DNA from: Holacanthus passer
Taxonomy: Eukaryota; Chordata; Actinopteri; Pomacanthidae
Direction: 5' to 3'
NCBI GenBank assembly: GCA_025331565.1
Contig: JAFREQ010000096.1
Coordinates: forward strand, 186,001 to 250,000
Length of the DNA: 64,000 nucleotides
Part shown: positions 59,830-64,000 of the stretch, in pieces
Position numbering within the stretch: position 1 is the stretch's first letter
Layout: each line of letters begins with the position of its first letter
The notes under the pieces: model-generated
Seen by the model: the letters and a program-made list of their open reading frames with translations, nothing else
Databases searched by the model: none
What the model was told of the DNA's origin: nothing
Position numbers and translations under genes: made by a program

Positions 59830-60180
59830 GATGTACATCAGATTAACAGTGGAGCAACTGCAGCCCATTTTGAACATAACCTCGAGCTTAGGAGACAAAA
59901 AGCAAAGTAATAAATGTGAATAAGCCATCATTTGTAATATTCAGGGCAAAATCCTTCGCTGTTAATAACCATCCGAAGTCCTGTAAAGACAGACAGCAGA
60001 CAGTCCTTCTTCGCTGCTGATGCTCTGCCAGGCCTGCGCCGCCACACATGCTCAGTTGGACGAAGGTCAGGTGACTCCCTCGGCCAGTCGAGAACATCAT
60101 GTTTGGCCGCAGAAACCTCCCCTGTTGCTTTGTGTATATATGACGTCATCGTCTTGCTGCACAATCCTGCTCTGATTTGG
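59830..60180 (-). mobile_element. Tc1/mariner-like transposon remnant
   Basis: On the minus strand, 60089-60042 reads DWPRESPDLRPTEHVW, matching the DWP.QSPDLNPIE..W signature at the third catalytic acid of Tc1/mariner transposases. The glutamate is kept but the sequence around it is altered, and no upstream catalytic domain is present. Nearby phrases such as gaaggtcaggtgact match non-autonomous copies common in fish. No clear terminal inverted repeats were found, so borders are approximate. Confidence 0.6.
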
Positions 60181-61464
60181 CGATGTGCCTTTACATTTTT
60201 TTGTTATACATTAGGTCTAATTGACGGCGAACATATCATTAACATAGTATTTTTTATATTTTATGACATGAATAGGCCGACAGCTTTGTGCAAAGAAGAA
60301 ACTCAGGTTCAGGTATTTTTTTACAGGCAATTTAAGGTAATATACTGACAGAATGTCCTTGAACGTGAGTAGAACATGATATTTAATATAGGTGTCAGAA
60401 GCTGTTTCAGTGTAAGAGTGGGGTTAATGCTTTTAGAAGTACATTGTTTAACAGTGTTGTCATTCCCCTAGTATTATATATTATTACTGCTGAAGGTTTT
60501 GAATTTAACTTGTAGCCGGTTTTGTCTGTGAGAGAGGAAAAGGAGAAAACCTAGAGAGGATTCAAATGCAAATTCATCATTTCCACTATGAAATAATACA
60601 GGGCACATTAAAACTTCCCTCAACTTAAACTGTCTGACAGAAATGACTATTGACTTGCAAATCAAAAACTAAGCCCCAGACACCCAATCTCATCCAGAAA
60701 AATAGAGGATACAGGGAGAGGGAGAGGTTGGACATGGAATAGGAGACAGATGGGAATGGAAAGAAGTGACAGACGGAGGGACAGACAGAAAAGATAAGGC
60801 AGGAAAGGAGTGCAGAGAAGGAGGGAAGAAAGACAGAGCCAGAACAGGGGGAGAGAGAAAACATGTTAGATCGGCAAAGTAAATTCGAGAGGGAAGAAGT
60901 GACAGAGGAGAGGATGCAGACAAAAGAGGAGGAGGGATAATTAGCCACAGTCTAGCAGCCTGACAGATCTGTTAGACCACTTTAGCTCTCATCCACTAGT
61001 GGTGGGCACTTCATTACCAGCCTGTTTTCTCCCTCTTCTCCCTTTCTTCCCGAGTTTCTCTCTTCCGCTCGTGGTGTGTCACTTGTCCATTCTAACTCCC
61101 CTGTTTCGTTCATAATGTATATTATATAGCCTTTAGCATTAGTATGATGGATGAGGAATCTCCTTTGGCTTGTTAACTCTGTATGTGAGGGAGCCTCCAG
61201 AGACAAAGAAAGACAGAAATAAATGTTTAATAGTGTTTTGAGTGTGGCCGTTCTGCACATGTTGGTTTTAGAAATTGAAATAATAATTAAACTAAAAAAA
61301 AAGTTAGCCATTCTTATTGTTGCTTGTGGAGCTTTTAGGTTGTATATGTCATGTAGCAATTAATAATAAAATATAAGGCTGCAGATATTTTGTTTTAACA
61401 AGTACTGACTCTGTAGCCACAGCCTGAGAAGGCACATTGTTTGTGCCATAGAGCTCCGTTGTTT

Positions 61465-61615
61465 TCTTTTTCAGGCGTTTATTTGACAGATAGTGACAGG
61501 AAATAAGGAGAAAGAGAAAGCAAAGGTTCCGAAATGGAGTTGAACAAGGGATGCTACGATGGCAATGCCTTAACATGGCCAGTGTCTGACCACCGGGATC
61601 GAGCACTTGCTATTC
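61465..61615 (-). repeat. tRNA-derived SINE, decayed
   Basis: On the minus strand the element starts with a tRNA-like region: GATCCCGGTGGTCAGAC (box A side, 61579-61599) and a box-B-like TTGTTCAACTCC (61536-61549). It then runs into an A/T and purine-rich body (tttgacagatagtgacagga on +) that I recognise from a common fish tRNA SINE. Box B is degenerate, so it is not a tRNA gene. Confidence 0.55.
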
Positions 61616-62530
61616 AGATGTAAATAGTCACTAATGCATTAAATGTATAGATTTTTAAAATACCTGCTATTAACTACAGCAATTAGTGTCCTCAGTTCCC
61701 AAATTGTTTCTGAGTGTTGCTGAGAAAAAAAGTTTTAACACAGTGGTTCCACCAAATTCAGAACGAGCATATATTTAATTTAAAAAAAAAGTTTTTTAGT
61801 TTGAACAGTAAATATCTTGTCTTATTCAGCTGAATATAGGTACATGTTTTTATTCATGTTTTACACAGCATCCCAACTTTTTTTTGGGATTTGATATTGA
61901 CCTCACTCACTTACAGTCTCACTTCTAAATGAAGTAATTGAGATAATCTGGCTAAAGTATTGGCTTGTTTACGACCCATGTGATCATCTGACTGCTCGTC
62001 GGACTACGGTGATGTTTCCTCCTCTCCCAGTTCTCAGCAATTACTTTGATTAGTGCAATGTTATCATCACTAATTCAAGTGAAAACTACCAAAATACAAT
62101 CCAAGTTATAATTAACCCAAATGTTTTCTTTAAATACTGTAGGTGGCCATGTTGGATGACCTCAGTTGTATTTCATGGTCACACCCATTCACATCATGTA
62201 CCCACACTCACACATGCTCCCTCACGGGCGGGCTATTTCCATTCACGCCGCGCCACCTGCGGCTTGGACGAGGGCACTCATTCACAAAGTCGGTGCATCT
62301 GTTAAAACACGCGCAGCTAGCCATGAGGTTGGAACCCTCGTGCCTTCCATTCACACAGACGCAAACAGATATACACACACATGGTCAGAAATAGACGCAC
62401 ACACAGCCACCCACGTGTAATATTTCTGCGAGGAAGCCCGACGTAACCTAGCAACAATGCTGCGTGTGTGGTCCGGCAAGTTTTCTGCCACTGCACAAAA
62501 ATAAGAAGTGTCAGGTTACTTACTGTGTGC

Positions 62531-62740
62531 GTGTGTGTGTGTGTGTGTGTTTCTGTGTTTCTGTGTGTGTGTCTGAACATGTATTGTTCATGTTGTGGGG
62601 ACATAAATCTGTTAACACGATCACATTATGGTGACTGGCCTTCCTTATAGAGACAAAACCCAAGTCCCCATAATGTAAATCATTAACTTTTAGGGTGAAG
62701 ACTTTAATTAAGGTTAGGTTTAGGTTTGGGTTAGGGCAAG
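62531..62740 (+). repeat. (TG)n plus GGGGAC/GTCCCC teleost repeat
   Basis: A 20-bp GT array at 62531-62550 leads through TG-rich DNA into gttgtggggacataaatctg, aagtccccataatgtaaatc and a (T)TAGG(T/G)TT-like run (aaggttaggtttaggtttgg). TGGGGAC (62596-62602) and GTCCCCA (62664-62670) are inverted complements. This combination is a dispersed repeat I know from many teleost introns. Confidence 0.65.
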
Positions 62741-64000
62741 ACAAGCCTGCTTTTCACTTTTCCAATTTCAGAAAACCTTCTTTTCCTACAAAACAGTCCT
62801 TGTTAAGTGTAGCATGCAAAAATTTTTATTGTTTCCAAGGGAACAACATTTTTTTTCATCTTTTACATCACACTGTTTTAATGATCCTCAAAAAGAAATG
62901 TGCTCATTATGCATGTGGGATGTGGTGTGTAAAATCCTTAATGTTAATAAAGCTTTAACCAAATGTTTTTTGAAACGAAGTGTGCATGCCTCTGGGTCCA
63001 TGCACGACCTGCGTGTGTTTGCATAGTTTTGTCAACTGAGACATACTAGTGCCCCCCTCCCCTCCCCTCCTGTCAAGGCCCTCAACAGTGGACTCCCAGC
63101 AACCGTCTCCCTAATTTACTGTCGGACATTTTCATTACGCCTTCAATGGCAGGTGTGTGCCGTGATGGGCGTCACATTTGATTAGAGCTATGCTAGAGGC
63201 TGACCTGTGGAGAAAAAAGGTTAGCTATGCTTGTCAAATTTTATTAGCCAGAAGGCAGTCTTTGTAGCTGGAGCAAGGAACAGGGAGATGAGATAAAAGA
63301 GGAGTGAGAAAAAGAGAGAGAGAGGCCAAAGCGGAGAGATGTAAAGAGTCGAGAGAGGTGTGGTGTAAAATGCGCCAGAAAAGGAAGATGAAGGTTGTGA
63401 GCTAAGACAAGCAAATGACACATCAGTGAGCATGCTCCCACATTTCTTCCATGGTTCAAGCTGTGGCACGAGGAATACATGCCTCAAAGTTTACCTGACA
63501 CTGTGACAAAGTCCAACTCTCAAATTGCTCGAGACAAGCTTGACTAATTGTTGAAATATTTTTAAAAAGAAGCTACAAGGTCTTTTGGATGTAGATTTGC
63601 TGGTTCCTTTTTTAATCCCTGAATAGTGCTTGTTCTCTTCTCTGTTTCCTTTTTCTCCCCGCCGTCGCGGTGCGACACTGAAGACATTCCCCTATAGACG
63701 GAAAAGACGAGAGGCAAACAGCTTGAAAGAAGTGCAAACCTCACGTTATATGAGGAGACTTCCCATTAAGGCAGATGCAGATTTTCTGTAACGCGTATGC
63801 AAACAGAAAATAGATCCTTTTGTTTTCAGTCGTGGATTTAGTTGTCAGGCAGCACCTGCCTGAGGAAGAGCTCAAAGAAAGGATGTTGTTCCCTTGAAAG
63901 CAACACATCATTAGTGCAGTCTGCATATTAAGTCATTTTCGTCTATGCCTTTAAAAGTGTCTTTTATTGCTGCGCTATCTGAGCAATTAAAATGTTTCCT

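Larger units (their letters stand above)
1..64000 (+). other. pard3b: pard3b gene body, partial at both ends
   Basis: One transcription unit appears to fill the window. Fourteen exons with matching splice phases give a continuous 810-codon reading frame covering PDZ2, PDZ3 and the C-terminal conserved blocks of Par3 family scaffolds. Family members organise epithelial polarity and tight junctions, and mammalian PARD3B (Par3L) is reported to sit at tight junctions without the aPKC binding typical of PARD3. Assignment to the beta paralogue rests on the SLIGQLF, TVVTRDSS, GPTLGL, PHTVRGRGC and LYAKVNK blocks, which match PARD3B better than PARD3 as I remember them. Mammalian PARD3B is about 1,200 residues, so about 300 N-terminal and some 200 C-terminal residues are missing here. 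Whether this is fish pard3ba or pard3bb cannot be decided from the sequence alone. Confidence 0.93.
58767..64000 (+). other. Intron after exon 14 (5' part)
   Basis: At least 5.2 kb without a further exon; I searched for the DRIQ-LR-EY start of the last family block and did not see it. It holds a Tc1/mariner fragment (59830-60180), a purine-rich tract (60700-60930), a tRNA-type SINE (61465-61615), a TG array with a teleost repeat (62531-62740), and a CT-rich short patch near 63050. Confidence 0.75.

Noticed and set aside
62700..62740. Telomere-like ttaggtttaggtttgggttagg
   Set aside because: It belongs to a dispersed teleost repeat with GGGGAC/GTCCCC arms, not an interstitial telomere array.
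58767..64000. Final pard3b exon within the window
   Set aside because: I searched for the expected DRIQ-LR-EY block and for a phase-2 acceptor followed by it and found none; it probably lies beyond the window.

Overview
This window is eukaryotic and very probably from a teleost fish. Short conserved coding exons with GT/AG borders sit in long AT-rich introns full of (CA)n/(TG)n microsatellites, and several of the repeats are ones I recognise from ray-finned fish. The fairly compact introns and dense CA repeats suggest a percomorph-type fish, which is inference. I see one protein-coding gene, on the + strand, incomplete at both ends: the middle and most of the 3' half of pard3b (par-3 family cell polarity regulator beta, Par3L). 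I cannot tell whether it is the ba or bb fish paralogue.

Fourteen exons join in phase without a stop: 1091-1566, 3409-3548, 3890-4018, 11247-11432, 14772-14942, 16228-16314, 21946-22078, 23253-23400, 24435-24529, 28825-28869, 40912-41127, 41996-42200, 58034-58144 and 58476-58766. They total 2433 nt, or 810 whole codons plus a partial codon at each end. In order they encode the linker after PDZ1, PDZ2 (exons 2-3), PDZ3 (exons 4-5), a fish-type Tyr/Pro/Asn-rich linker (exons 6-8), the Par3 'KSMD' block (exon 9), a 45-nt exon, the conserved GPTLGL-KSSSLESLQ block (exon 11), a lysine-rich block (exon 12), and a C-terminal part with three Y-A-x-(I/V) motifs (exons 13-14). The N-terminal oligomerisation domain, PDZ1 and the last exon(s) lie outside. 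Residue numbers below count from the first whole codon of exon 1. Exon numbers are local to this window.

The most interesting signal is at exon 6. It has a usable donor after 29 codons, but its frame stays open for 248 more codons to a stop at 17059-17061. That extension carries a repeated aromatic motif (YTYGF, YTFGF, YKFGF, YGYGY) written with different codons each time. About 700 nt later there is an AATAAA followed by a GT-rich stretch. Together these suggest an alternative last exon giving a short Par3b with a previously unnoticed C-terminal tail in place of everything after PDZ3.

The rest is intron. It holds long TG/CA arrays, long pyrimidine tracts, decayed transposable elements (an L2/CR1/Rex-like LINE end at 52.9 kb, an L1/Tx1-like LINE end at 40.1-40.6 kb, a Tc1/mariner transposase end at 60.0 kb, a tRNA-derived SINE at 61.5 kb and several unclassified teleost repeats), and an inverted pair of about 105-bp elements at 36.3 and 45.4 kb on either side of exons 11-12. 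I found no second gene, no functional RNA gene and no CRISPR array. Calls of homology rest on remembered family sequences, not on a search.
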